Positions 18,394 to 27,230 are shown, counted from the first letter of the stretch. The stretch: DNA of 64,000 nt from Sphingomonadales bacterium (GCA_004173185.1 SEFZ01000009.1:1-64000), one strand, 5' to 3'. The notes: generated by a model from the sequence alone, not told the origin. Numbers and translations are program-made.

Positions 18394-18717
18394 TTACTTC
18401 TTGGCGTCGGTTTCGAAGGCGATGATCACATCGGCGGGAGCCGGCGTCTGGCCCGCTTCCGGCGTCACCGAATAATTGCCCACGGCCTGCGAACAGGCGA
18501 CCTTGTCGATCCCGGCATGGCCGCTGGTCGCCTTGGTCGAGCATGAAACCACGGCACCCTTGCTGTTGAACGCGAGCGAGACGACCGGGTTCTGCTTGAA
18601 GCTCGGAGGCAAGCGCTGGACCACCACCGTCATCGCCGTAACGGGCGCGGTCGGAGCAGTCTGGGCCACCGGAGTGTCCTGGAACGAAGCAAGTGCGAGC
18701 AGGGATACGAACAACAT
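18394..18717 (-). CDS. Secreted hypothetical protein (107 residues)
   Basis: A short signal peptide (MLFVSLLALAS) begins at the ATG 18717, which has GGAGAGG six bases upstream. The remaining roughly 90 residues include VVVQRLPPSFKQNPVVSLAF, then two cysteines (VVSCSTK and KVACSQAV) that may form a disulfide. The arrangement vaguely recalls the C-terminal domain of TonB or energy-transducer proteins, but the similarity is weak and no function is assigned. It diverges from argJ. Confidence 0.7.
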   Translation of the reverse strand: MLFVSLLALASFQDTPVAQTAPTAPVTAMTVVVQRLPPSFKQNPVVSLAFNSKGAVVSCSTKATSGHAGIDKVACSQAVGNYSVTPEAGQTPAPADVIIAFETDAKK

Positions 18718-18830
18718 GGAAAACCTCTCCAAAGATTACCCAGGCTTTTAAGGCGGACCTTGCCCCGCAACAACCTTGATCTTTGCTGCGCTCTGCCCGA
18801 AGCAGCGCCACCCAAAACACAGGTCCGCTT

Positions 18831-20057
18831 ATGTCCACCGAACGCTCGCCGCTCGCCCTTCCCTTCCCCGAACTGCCGGAGATCGCCGGCGTAAGCCCGC
18901 GCGTCGCCCGTGCGCGCTACAAGAATTGGGATCGCTGCGACCTGACCTTTGTGACGCTCGATCCGGACACTGCGGTGGCGGGCGTACTGACGCAGAGCAA
19001 ATGCCCCTCGCCCGAGGTGGAATGGTGCCGCAAGGCGCTGGTGCTGGGCAAGGCGCGTGCGCTGGTCGTCAATGCCGGCAACAGCAATGCCTTCACCGGC
19101 AATCGCGGCCGCGCTGCGGTCGAGGCGATTGCCGCGCGTACGGCAGCCCATCTCGGCTGCGAGCCTTCGGACATCTTCGTCGCCTCAACCGGCGTGATCG
19201 GCGTGCCGCTGCCGATCGACAAGGCCGAGGCAGGTCTCGACGCCGCCTTCGCCGCCCCGCTTTGCTCGTGGGAAGACGCCGCCGCGACGATCATGACCAC
19301 CGACACCTTCACCAAGGGCGCGGTGACCACGGCAATCGTGGATGGCCGCACCGTCACGCTAACCGGCATCATCAAGGGTTCGGGCATGATCATGCCCGAT
19401 ATGGCGACGATGCTCGGCTTCATCTTCACCGATGCCGCAGTTGCGCCTGAGTTTCTGCAATCGGCGCTAAGCGACGCGAATGTGAAGAGTTTCTCGTGCA
19501 TCACCGTCGATAGCGACACCTCGACCAGCGACACTGTTCTCGCCTTCGCCACGGGCAAGGCGGGCAATGCTGTGCTGGCGGATGCGGATAGCGCGGGTGC
19601 CGATGCCTTCCGCGCCGCACTCGCCGATCTCTGCCACCAGCTCGCGCTTCTCGTCGTCCGCGACGGCGAAGGCGCCCAGAAGCTGATCGCCATCGAAGTC
19701 GAAGGTGCCGAGAGCGACCGCAGCGCGCACGTCATCGCAATGTCGATCGCCAATTCGCCGCTGGTGAAGACCGCAATCGCCGGCGAGGATGCCAATTGGG
19801 GCCGCGTCGTCATGGCCGTCGGCAAGGCCGGCGAACCCGCCGAACGCGACAAGCTCTCGATCCGCTTCGGCACCACGCAGGTGGCCGAAGCAGGCCTGGC
19901 GCTGGCAGGCTATGACGAAGCCCCCGTCGCGGAGCATTTAAAGGGCCGCGAAATCCAGATCGGCGTCGATCTGGGACTGGGCAAAGGCCGCGCGACGGTT
20001 TGGACGTGCGACCTCACCCATGGCTACATCTCGATCAACGCCGACTATCGGAGCTGA
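18831..20057 (+). CDS. argJ: Bifunctional ornithine acetyltransferase / N-acetylglutamate synthase ArgJ
   Basis: A 408-residue ArgJ of the acetyl-recycling arginine pathway. The self-cleavage site is KGSGMIMPDMATMLGF; the catalytic Thr is residue 193, which becomes the N-terminus of the beta chain. Other conserved stretches are VNAGNSNAFTG and ASTGVIGVPLP in the alpha chain, and the ending THGYISINADYRS. The start at MSTERSPLALPFP is preferred over an upstream in-frame codon. Whether it uses acetyl-CoA as well as acetylornithine cannot be told from sequence. Confidence 0.95.
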   Translation: MSTERSPLALPFPELPEIAGVSPRVARARYKNWDRCDLTFVTLDPDTAVAGVLTQSKCPSPEVEWCRKALVLGKARALVVNAGNSNAFTGNRGRAAVEAIAARTAAHLGCEPSDIFVASTGVIGVPLPIDKAEAGLDAAFAAPLCSWEDAAATIMTTDTFTKGAVTTAIVDGRTVTLTGIIKGSGMIMPDMATMLGFIFTDAAVAPEFLQSALSDANVKSFSCITVDSDTSTSDTVLAFATGKAGNAVLADADSAGADAFRAALADLCHQLALLVVRDGEGAQKLIAIEVEGAESDRSAHVIAMSIANSPLVKTAIAGEDANWGRVVMAVGKAGEPAERDKLSIRFGTTQVAEAGLALAGYDEAPVAEHLKGREIQIGVDLGLGKGRATVWTCDLTHGYISINADYRS

Positions 20058-20071
20058 GGGGGCTTAGGCTC

Positions 20072-20521
20072 TCAGCTCGTCAGTTCCCGTCGTCGACAGG
20101 GTCGTTGCCTGCCAATCTCGCGCGCGGCCTGATGCGGCAATCTAGTTTCGAACCGCTTGAGTTCGGCGCCTGCTTCCGCATCACCCGCGCGAGCAGCCCG
20201 GCGCAGCCAATGCCGATAGCCTGCAAGGTCATTCTTGTTGAAATGCGCCATTGCGAGATTCTGCGCGGCGATGGCGCTACCCGAGCGATACGCGCTCCGA
20301 TACAGCCATGCTGCCGTGAAATACTCGCCAGCGCGGCCGATATCCGTGCCACTTTTGGCATCCGATTTCGATGCCGCCAGCGTAACCATCGCGTTGAGAT
20401 GCCCGCGAAACGCCAAGTAACGCATTATCGGCAGCCAATATCCAGAAGCCTTGCGCTCCTGAATCTCGAATGCGCGGCTATAGAGCCGGTCGGCGAAATC
20501 GGGATCTAGACCGGCGACCAT
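20072..20521 (-). CDS. Sel1-like repeat hypothetical protein
   Basis: A 149-residue protein of helical repeats. GEYFTAAWLYRSAYRSGSAI and AMAHFNKNDLAGYRHWLRRA show the A, G and Y/W spacing of Sel1-type repeats, usually protein-interaction scaffolds. The ATG at 20521 overlaps the obgE stop region by 16 bases, so it is probably cotranslated with obgE. The tail is arginine-rich. No signal peptide is seen. It converges with argJ with 14 bases between. Confidence 0.6.
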   Translation of the reverse strand: MVAGLDPDFADRLYSRAFEIQERKASGYWLPIMRYLAFRGHLNAMVTLAASKSDAKSGTDIGRAGEYFTAAWLYRSAYRSGSAIAAQNLAMAHFNKNDLAGYRHWLRRAARAGDAEAGAELKRFETRLPHQAAREIGRQRPCRRRELTS

Positions 20522-21555
20522 TCGATCGCGTCTTCGCCTTCGTCGTCGTCCCCGACCGTGCCGCCTTCCGGCCCGATGGCTTCGAGCAACTTGTCGAGCA
20601 CCCAATCGACGCCCGTGCCAGCCGCGCCCGAGAGCGGGATGACTTCGGCGCCGCTGGCCTCTTCCAGCTCGGCGGAAAGGGCTGCGATCAGTTCGTCGTC
20701 GAGCGTGTCGATCTTGTTGAGACCGACGATGACGCTCTTGTCGGTCAGCCCAGCGCCGTAATTCTCGAGCTCATCGCGCACGATGCGATAGCTTTCGGCA
20801 ACGTCGGGATCATTCGCGTCGACCAGATGGAGCAGCACGCGGCAGCGCTCGATATGGCCGAGGAAGCGATCGCCGATCCCCGCCCCGTCCGCTGCGCCTT
20901 CGATCAGGCCAGGAATGTCGGCGACGACGAATTCCTGCATCTTGTGACGGACCACGCCCAGCTGAGGGCGGGTGGTGGTAAAGGCATATGCCCCCACCTT
21001 GGCCTGCGCGTTGCTCACCTGATTGATGAAAGTCGATTTCCCGGCATTGGGCAGGCCGACAAGGCCCGCATCGGCGAGCAGCTTGAGGCGCAGCCAGACC
21101 CATGCCTCTTCGCTCGGCCAGCCGGTGCCGTGCTGGCGCGGGGCGCGATTGGTGCTGGTCTTGTAGCTGGCATTGCCGCGGCCACCGTCCCCGCCCCGGA
21201 AGAAGATCGAGCGCTGGCCCTCCTTGGTCATATCGACCAGCAGCGTCCGCTCATCGTCGTCGGTAAGGATCTGGGTACCGATCGGCACCTTGATGACCAG
21301 ATCCTCGCCGCCCGCGCCGGTACGGTTCGAGCCCGAGCCGCCATGGCCGCGCGGCGCACGGAAATGCTGGGTGTAGCGGAAGTCGATCAGCGTATTGAGG
21401 CCAGCGACGGCTTCAAAGATGATGTCGCCGCCCTTGCCGCCATTGCCGCCATCGGGGCCACCATATTCAATGAACTTTTCACGCCGAAAGCTGACGGCAC
21501 CTGGGCCGCCGGCGCCGGAACGGACGAAAATCTTGGCTTGATCGAGAAAATGCAT
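20506..21555 (-). CDS. obgE: GTPase ObgE/CgtA
   Basis: A 349-residue Obg GTPase linked to large-subunit ribosome assembly and stress signalling. The glycine-rich Obg fold occupies residues 1-158 (GGPDGGNGGKGGDIIF, then SNRTGAGGEDL). The G domain shows G1 GLPNAGKST, G2 TTRPQLG, G3 DIPGLIEGA, G4 LNKID and G5 PLSGAAG. The C-terminal acidic tail is short (DDDEGEDAIEWSPV). It diverges from lptF across a 280-base region. Confidence 0.96.
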   Translation of the reverse strand: MHFLDQAKIFVRSGAGGPGAVSFRREKFIEYGGPDGGNGGKGGDIIFEAVAGLNTLIDFRYTQHFRAPRGHGGSGSNRTGAGGEDLVIKVPIGTQILTDDDERTLLVDMTKEGQRSIFFRGGDGGRGNASYKTSTNRAPRQHGTGWPSEEAWVWLRLKLLADAGLVGLPNAGKSTFINQVSNAQAKVGAYAFTTTRPQLGVVRHKMQEFVVADIPGLIEGAADGAGIGDRFLGHIERCRVLLHLVDANDPDVAESYRIVRDELENYGAGLTDKSVIVGLNKIDTLDDELIAALSAELEEASGAEVIPLSGAAGTGVDWVLDKLLEAIGPEGGTVGDDDEGEDAIEWSPV

Positions 21556-21757
21556 GAGGCCCCATAGAGCGTTGACGCAAAAACGTCACCCCGCCTGACA
21601 CTTATCCACCAGCATTGCTTTAAGCAGCGCCAATATCGTCCGCGAACCGCAATACGCCGTGTCTGACGGCGGGCGAAAATGCCGATGCAGGAACATGCGC
21701 GGCGCGGCTTTACCCTCTAAGAACCCAGATCCTTACAACTAAACGCTGGCGCCGCAG

Positions 21758-21782
21758 GGAACCGAGGGTATAGGCTCTCGTT
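21758..21782 (+). promoter_or_regulatory. Perfect EcfG-type promoter upstream of lptF
   Basis: GGAAC (21758-21762), 16 bases, then CGTT (21779-21782). This is the full alphaproteobacterial general-stress sigma consensus. The start point would be near 21790, about 45 bases before the lptF ATG. The rest of the obgE-lptF gap (21556-21757) shows no other clear signal. Confidence 0.7.
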
Positions 21783-21835
21783 CACACCGGGGCGCTGGTT
21801 CGCGCCCGTGATAAGAAGGCAATCGTCGTACGCGC

Positions 21836-23035
21836 ATGAACTCGATCGATCGCTATATGGCGCGGCTGATCGCGGTTCCGTTGATCTCGACGCTGCTGAT
21901 CGCTGCCATGCTGCTTGTGCTGGACCGGATGCTGCGGCTGTTCGAGTTCGTCGCGACTGAAGGCGGGCCGGTAAGCGTCGTCTGGCGGATGCTGGCGAAT
22001 TTGCTTCCCGAATATCTGGGTCTCGGCATTCCGATCGGTCTGATGCTGGGTTGCTTGCTCGCGTTCCGGCGGCTGGGCACCTCTTCCGAGCTGGACGTGC
22101 TGCGCGGTGTGGGGATGAGCTATACGCGGCTGCTCAAAGTGCCGTTCATGTATGCGTTCGCGCTGGCTGCGCTTAATCTGTCGATCGTCGGCTTCGTGCA
22201 GCCTTGGGCACGCTATAATTACGAGCAACTGCGCTTCGAGCTGCGCAGCGGCGCGCTGGGCGCTTCGATCAAGGTGGGCGAGTTTGCCAATTTCGGCGCG
22301 CGGATGACGCTGCGGATCGAATCGAGCAAGGATAGCGGTCGCGAGCTTTCCGGCATTTTCGTACGGATGGTGACTGCCGATGGCAGCCCGCTGGCCGTAA
22401 CTGCGCAAAGCGGGCAGTTCCTGCGCTCCGACGATCCCGATACGATCATCTTCCGCCTGACCAACGGCACGCTGGTGCACACCGACAAGGGTTCACCCGT
22501 GCCGCGCGTGCTGACCTTCACGACGCATAATCTGCCGATCCCGCTCCCCAAATATGAGCAGTTCCGCAAGCGCGGCGATCGCAGCCTGGAACAGACGCTC
22601 CCCGAACTCGGCCGAATCGGCAAGGATCAAGGCGCTAAGGACGAGCAACGCGCGATCAGCCGCGCTGCGTGGCACTTCCGCGTCGCCGAAGTCGCATCCA
22701 TGTTCCTGCTGCCGATGCTTGCGGTGGCGCTTGGCGTGCCGGCCAAGCGATCGACATCGGCGCTGGGCGTGTTCCTGTCGATCGTGCTGATCGTGACCTA
22801 CCACAAGATCAATGAATATGCGCAGGCGTTCGGCGCGCTGGGACGGATCGATCCGTTCATCGCTTTGTGGACGCCCTGGGCGCTGTTCGCGGCGCTGACC
22901 TTCTGGCTCTATTACCAGACGGCCTATGTGCCCGGCGCACAGCCCCTCGCGGCAGTCGAGAAGTCATTCGAGAAACTGATCAAGGCGATCACCCGCTATC
23001 TGCCCGGCCGTAGGAAGAAGGCGGAGTCTGCGTGA
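21836..23035 (+). CDS. lptF: LPS export system permease LptF
   Basis: A 399-residue YjgP/YjgQ-family membrane protein, half of the LptFG permease that extracts lipopolysaccharide (or the glycosphingolipid that replaces it in many sphingomonads) from the inner membrane. The order is an N-terminal helix bundle (about 15-125), with the family stretch LGLGIPIGLMLGCLLAFRRL, then a periplasmic beta-jellyroll (130-270), then three C-terminal helices (about 285-375). It overlaps lptG by four bases. A perfect EcfG-type promoter stands upstream. Confidence 0.93.
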   Translation: MNSIDRYMARLIAVPLISTLLIAAMLLVLDRMLRLFEFVATEGGPVSVVWRMLANLLPEYLGLGIPIGLMLGCLLAFRRLGTSSELDVLRGVGMSYTRLLKVPFMYAFALAALNLSIVGFVQPWARYNYEQLRFELRSGALGASIKVGEFANFGARMTLRIESSKDSGRELSGIFVRMVTADGSPLAVTAQSGQFLRSDDPDTIIFRLTNGTLVHTDKGSPVPRVLTFTTHNLPIPLPKYEQFRKRGDRSLEQTLPELGRIGKDQGAKDEQRAISRAAWHFRVAEVASMFLLPMLAVALGVPAKRSTSALGVFLSIVLIVTYHKINEYAQAFGALGRIDPFIALWTPWALFAALTFWLYYQTAYVPGAQPLAAVEKSFEKLIKAITRYLPGRRKKAESA

Positions 23036-24132
23036 CCAACCTGATGAACTTCTTCCCGTCGCGGACCATGTCGCTTTACATGGCCAAGATGTTCCTCACC
23101 CGGACGTTCGCCATCCTGGCGGCGCTGGTGCTGGTGCTCCAGTCGCTCGATCTGCTCACCGAATCCGGCCGGGTACTGGCCTATGCCGGCAATGGCGACA
23201 CAGAGATCTGGCGCTATGTCGGGCTCCGCATGCCGCAGATTATCGCGACCTTCCTGCCCTATTCGGTGCTGCTCGGCTCGATCCTGACCCTCTCGCAGCT
23301 CAACCAGAACAGCGAAGTCATCTCGATGAAGGCATCGGGGCTTTCGGCGCATCAGGTGCTTGCGCCGCTGATGCTGGCCGGGCTGATGGTCGCGGCGATC
23401 TCATTCACCTTCAATGAGCGCGTGGTTGCGCGCGCATCCGAGACGCTCGCCCAGTGGAAGAAGGTCGAATATGCGCCCCTGCCGATCGATCGTGGCGACC
23501 GATCGAATGTGTGGGTCAAGGATGGCGATCACCTGATCGTCGTCGAGCAGATCAAGGGGCGTGGCGATGCCGCGTTGCTCTACAACATCACCGAATATGA
23601 GCGCGAGGGCCAGTCGCTCCGCTCGATCCTGACCGCGCCGACCGGCAAGCGCGACGGCACGGGATGGCGCGTCGAGAATGCCCAGCGCTTTGATGTGGCT
23701 TCGGGCACAGTGATCCCGCTGGGTTCGATCCGCATCGCAGACGGAGTGCGGCCCGATCAGTTCACGCTGGCGTCGATCAATCCTGACGGCATGTCGTTTG
23801 GCGCGCTGAGCCAAGCAATCGACGACCTGAAGGCAGCAGGCCGCCAGACCAAGGCGCTCGAAGGTTCGCTGTGGCACAAGCTTTCCGGGCCGCTCTCGTC
23901 CATCCTGATGCCGCTGCTGGGCGCAGTCGCAGCATTCGGCATTGCGCGATCGGGCAAGCTGTTCGTCCGCGCCGTGATCGGCATGGGGCTTGGCTTTTTG
24001 TACTTCGTCGCGGACAATTTCGCGCTGGCGATGGGCAATCTCGGGGCCTATCCGCCCTTCCTCGCCGCCTGGGCGCCCTTCCTGCTGTTCCTGATGATCG
24101 GCGAAGCGGTGTTGCTGCGGACCGAGGAATAG
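23032..24132 (+). CDS. lptG: LPS export system permease LptG
   Basis: A 366-residue partner of LptF, same fold: N-terminal helices with LPYSVLLGSILTLSQLNQNSE, a periplasmic jellyroll in the middle, and three terminal helices. The GTG start at 23032 overlaps the lptF stop (GTGA), so the two subunits are translationally coupled, fitting a 1:1 complex with the LptB ATPase encoded elsewhere. A small hairpin follows the stop. Confidence 0.93.
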   Translation: MTNLMNFFPSRTMSLYMAKMFLTRTFAILAALVLVLQSLDLLTESGRVLAYAGNGDTEIWRYVGLRMPQIIATFLPYSVLLGSILTLSQLNQNSEVISMKASGLSAHQVLAPLMLAGLMVAAISFTFNERVVARASETLAQWKKVEYAPLPIDRGDRSNVWVKDGDHLIVVEQIKGRGDAALLYNITEYEREGQSLRSILTAPTGKRDGTGWRVENAQRFDVASGTVIPLGSIRIADGVRPDQFTLASINPDGMSFGALSQAIDDLKAAGRQTKALEGSLWHKLSGPLSSILMPLLGAVAAFGIARSGKLFVRAVIGMGLGFLYFVADNFALAMGNLGAYPPFLAAWAPFLLFLMIGEAVLLRTEE

Positions 24133-24140
24133 TCCTCAAA

Positions 24141-24159
24141 CTTCTCCCATCGGGAGAAG
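24141..24159 (+). terminator. Hairpin after lptG
   Basis: CTTCTCCC (24141-24148) and GGGAGAAG (24152-24159) form an eight-pair stem with a three-base loop eight bases after the lptG stop. No T run follows, so it may be a weak terminator or an RNA-stabilising hairpin. Confidence 0.5.
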
Positions 24160-24226
24160 TGTCGATAACTCGACAGCCGCTTCACTGATCCGTCGCAGAT
24201 GGCGAGCAACGCCAGAAGGCGCCATC

Positions 24227-24310
24227 CGTCATCCCGGACTCGATCCGGGATCCAGGGTTACGCAACGACTCCCTGTGCGCCCTTGGCTCCCGATTCACGT
24301 CGGGATGACG
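24227..24310. repeat. Inverted-repeat element (GTCATCCCGGA type)
   Basis: CGTCATCCCG at 24227-24236 and its reverse complement at 24301-24310 bound an imperfect palindrome of 84 bases. The left half continues into CTCGATCCGGGATCCAGG. Elements with this core are common intergenic repeats in alphaproteobacterial genomes. It lies between the convergent lptG and desaturase genes. Confidence 0.7.
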
Positions 24311-24323
24311 AAGACTGGTGGTG

Positions 24324-25433
24324 TTAGCGCTTCACCATCGTGCTGCGCGCCAACTGGCCGACCAGACCCGGCAGGCCCTTGTAGCTCGCCTTGTGATAGG
24401 GCGAGCCCTGCTCCAGCGCGGCGGTAATGCGGCGGTGCGCCTTGCCCAGATTGTGATACGGCACGCTCGGCAGCAGATGATGCAGCGCGTGATAGCGCAG
24501 GCCTACCGGCGCCCAGAGCGCAGGCAGCAAAGCCGGCGGCGGCACGTTGACGCTGTCGAGATACTGCGCGGTGACGGTCATCGCCTCGCCCTCATTCTCC
24601 CAGAGATGCGCGACGAGCGTGCGGACCTGGTTGATCACGGTAGTGACCGAAACGATGGCGAGGACGATCAGGAACGCCTTGAGCGGGATCACGCCGGTCA
24701 CGACCAGCGCCACGAGCGCGATCGCCCAGATGCTCGCAGCCGTTTCCATCGCCAGCCACTCGGTACGGAAGCGGCCGGTGGGCATACGGCGGCGATAGGC
24801 GGGGTTGATGACCAGACCCGAATAGCGCTCGATCACCAGCTTGCGCAGGCCGGGCACAACCACCGAAAGCGGCGCGAGAATGCCGTAGCGGATCAACAGG
24901 CCGATCGGCGCAAGTGCCGCCAGCAGCACGAACAACGGCAGCGACCACGGCTTCATCAGCGCCAGCGGGAGGTATTCGGGATCCTCGACCGTGCCATATT
25001 TCATGCGGGCATGGTGGTGGACATGAACGTCTTCATACATGAACGACGGCACCATCATCGGGATGCCGACGAGCAGGTTCCAGCCCAGACGGAAACCCGG
25101 GACCGCGCCCGGCTTCATGTGTGAAATCTCATGGATGAAGCTCGCGGCGCGATACAAAGCGAGCGCCGATACCAGACCGGCAGCAAGCCCAATGCCAAGG
25201 CTGCCCGTCGTGGCCGCTACATAAAGCGCGGCGTACCCGATCACCACCGAAGCGACCAGATCGCCCCAATAGATCAGTGGCTTATGCGCAGCGAGATCGC
25301 GTGCCATTTCGGCAGCGGCACGCAGCATCGCCTTGTCATCGGCGATCCGTTCACGGGGCGCGCGCGCCGGAGTAGTCTGCGTCTCCGCATCGCGCGTATC
25401 GAAAGCAACAACGGTGTTCATGCTATGAGCCAT
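24324..25433 (-). CDS. Membrane fatty acid desaturase/hydroxylase family protein
   Basis: A 369-residue integral membrane di-iron enzyme. The three histidine clusters are visible: FIHEISH (box 1), DVHVHHHAR (box 2) and LRYHALHHLLPSVPYHNLG (box 3). Hydrophobic pairs lie at about 55-100 and 190-270. The family introduces double bonds or hydroxyl groups into acyl chains of membrane lipids. It diverges from a GNAT acyltransferase with ceramide-synthase resemblance, so a lipid A or sphingolipid acyl chain is a possible substrate (inference). The ATG at 25433 is used; 25421 is also possible. Confidence 0.88.
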   Translation of the reverse strand: MAHSMNTVVAFDTRDAETQTTPARAPRERIADDKAMLRAAAEMARDLAAHKPLIYWGDLVASVVIGYAALYVAATTGSLGIGLAAGLVSALALYRAASFIHEISHMKPGAVPGFRLGWNLLVGIPMMVPSFMYEDVHVHHHARMKYGTVEDPEYLPLALMKPWSLPLFVLLAALAPIGLLIRYGILAPLSVVVPGLRKLVIERYSGLVINPAYRRRMPTGRFRTEWLAMETAASIWAIALVALVVTGVIPLKAFLIVLAIVSVTTVINQVRTLVAHLWENEGEAMTVTAQYLDSVNVPPPALLPALWAPVGLRYHALHHLLPSVPYHNLGKAHRRITAALEQGSPYHKASYKGLPGLVGQLARSTMVKR

Positions 25434-25542
25434 TGCTCGTAGATAGTGGCTAGATGTTGACGATAACAGGGGCACACCCGGGCGTTCCGCCTTGACACAC
25501 GGCCCGTCAGGCGAGACTTCACCGCGCAGAAAGGGGCTTTTC

Positions 25543-26694
25543 ATGTCTTCTCTGTCCATCCGCCCGGTCATCACCAAGGCGGACCGCAAGGCCTTTATCG
25601 AGCTCGCTTATCGGCTGAATAGCAGCGATCCCAATTGGGTCGCGCCGCTGCGGGCCGAAGAATATGCCAAGATCGATCCGAAGAAGAATGGCTGGTTCAG
25701 CCATGCCGAGGCGCAACTGTTCATCGCCGAGCGCGCCAGCAAGGTCGTCGGCCGCATCTCCGCGCATCTCGATCTGCTCGCGCTGGAAATGCCGCCCGAA
25801 CAGGGATTCGGGCCGGGTGTCGGCTTTTGGGGCATGTTCGAAGCCGAGGATCAGAATGCCGCCAAGGCGCTGATCAACACGGCCGAGGACTGGCTGCGCA
25901 AGAAGGGCATGACCAAAGCGATCGGGCCGATGAGCCTTTCCGTATGGGAAGAGCCGGGCCTGCTGGTGAGGGGTTATGACCACGCACCGACCGTGATGAT
26001 GGGGCATCATCAGCCGCAATATCGCGGCTGGATCGAAGGCATGGGCTATGGCCCGGTCAAGAAGCTGCTCACCTATGAGCTTCCCGTGATCGAGGGCTTT
26101 CCGCCGCTGATCCAGCGCATTGTCGCGGCCGGCGAGAAGAATGATCGCATCCGCATCCGCCACGTCGACAAGTCGCGCTTCGAGGAAGAGGCTAAGCTGA
26201 TCCTCTCGATCCTCAACGATGCATGGTCGGATAATTGGGGTTTCGTGCCGCTTACCCAGCCCGAGATCGATGATGTCGGCAAGAAATTGAAGCCGCTCGT
26301 GTTCGAGCAGTTGATCCGCATCGCCGAAGTCGACGGCGAGCCGGTGGCGTTCATGATCGCCCTGCCCGATCTCAACGAAGCGCTGAAACCGCTCAACGGA
26401 TCGCTTTTCCCGTTCGGCTGGGCACGGCTGCTCTGGTGGCTGCACAAGCCCCAGGCGCGGACGGCGCGGGTCCCGCTGATGGGCGTGCTCAAGCGGCTGC
26501 AATCGACGCGATTGGCGAGCCAGCTTGCTTTCATGATGATCGAGTTCATCCGCCGCGACGCCATCGCCAATTTCGGCGTCACCCGTGGCGAGCTGGGCTG
26601 GGTGCTCGATGACAATCAGGGCATGAACGCGATTGCCGCTGCGATCGATAGCAAGGTGAACCGCGAATATCTGATCTACGCCAAGCAGATCTGA
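25543..26694 (+). CDS. GNAT-fold acyltransferase of the YghO / bacterial ceramide synthase-like family
   Basis: A 383-residue protein with two GNAT-like halves. Segments SILNDAWSDNWGFVPLT, LPDLNEALKPLNGSLFPFG, VPLMGVLKRLQSTRLA and RGELGWVLDDNQGMN are the marks of the YghO-like family, which older annotations call dATP pyrophosphohydrolase or N-acetyltransferase. From memory, a Caulobacter member of this family was shown to be the bacterial ceramide synthase that acylates the sphinganine base. In a sphingomonad, which makes glycosphingolipids, that role is plausible but not proved. GGGG stands upstream of the ATG at 25543. The divergent neighbour is a fatty acid desaturase. Confidence 0.65.
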   Translation: MSSLSIRPVITKADRKAFIELAYRLNSSDPNWVAPLRAEEYAKIDPKKNGWFSHAEAQLFIAERASKVVGRISAHLDLLALEMPPEQGFGPGVGFWGMFEAEDQNAAKALINTAEDWLRKKGMTKAIGPMSLSVWEEPGLLVRGYDHAPTVMMGHHQPQYRGWIEGMGYGPVKKLLTYELPVIEGFPPLIQRIVAAGEKNDRIRIRHVDKSRFEEEAKLILSILNDAWSDNWGFVPLTQPEIDDVGKKLKPLVFEQLIRIAEVDGEPVAFMIALPDLNEALKPLNGSLFPFGWARLLWWLHKPQARTARVPLMGVLKRLQSTRLASQLAFMMIEFIRRDAIANFGVTRGELGWVLDDNQGMNAIAAAIDSKVNREYLIYAKQI

Positions 26695-26700
26695 GCCAGC

Positions 26701-26786
26701 CCCTCCAAAGGGGAGGGTCTGCACCCAGCGCCCTTAGCCGACGCTGCGTGCAGACCGATCACGGCGGCCCCGAGGGGAGGCCGCCG
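26701..26786. terminator. Three consecutive hairpins between convergent genes
   Basis: CCCTCC/GGAGGG (26701-26717), GGTCTGCAC/GTGCAGACC (26716-26724 and 26748-26756, with an inner CAGCG/CGCTG) and CGGCGGCC/GGCCGCCG (26762-26769 and 26779-26786). They lie between the acyltransferase and a convergent small gene and probably end transcription from both sides, although T runs are lacking. Confidence 0.55.
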
Positions 26787-26798
26787 CGAAACTGAAGA

Positions 26799-27047
26799 TC
26801 AATATTCGCCGAGCGGATCCTTGCCTTCGCGGATCCACTTGCCGCGTGCCTTGCACACGGTCTTGGCGCCGGGGTCCTTGCTCTCGGGACGGCAGAGCAC
26901 GACGCTCTTTGCACGGCCGCTCAATTTGGGCTTGGCGGTGGTCGCGGTCGCCTCGGGGTCAGCGCCCTGGGCGAAGGCGGGGATCGAAACTGCGGTGAAG
27001 CTGATTGCGGCCAAAGCGGTGGCGAAGCGGATGCGGGTGTTGGTCAT
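26799..27047 (-). CDS. Small secreted hypothetical protein (82 residues)
   Basis: A clear signal peptide (MTNTRIRFATALAAISFTAV..AFA, cleavage near residue 26) starts at 27047 with GAGGAGA upstream. The mature part of about 56 residues is basic and has two cysteines (VVLCRPESK and KTVCKARGKW) that could form a disulfide. This pattern occurs in many sphingomonad periplasmic proteins of unknown function. No further assignment is possible. Confidence 0.75.
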   Translation of the reverse strand: MTNTRIRFATALAAISFTAVSIPAFAQGADPEATATTAKPKLSGRAKSVVLCRPESKDPGAKTVCKARGKWIREGKDPLGEY

Positions 27048-27230
27048 GGGGGTCTCCTCTCAATTTGCGGGTGAGCGGTTCCGCCCACATCGAGAGCATT
27101 GCACTAGTCGTGCCAAACACCCATGTTACGCAAACTCAATGACTTAGCACCTATGCGCAGGTTTTGAAGGTGCCATAGTGCGGCAATACACGCCAACACT
27201 TGGCGTATCGCTCGAACCGGCGTTCGGAAA

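Noticed and set aside
21600..21620. DnaA box (TTATCCACC) and possible origin near obgE
   Set aside because: A single near-match without a cluster, AT-rich unwinding region or dnaA/dnaN/parAB neighbours.
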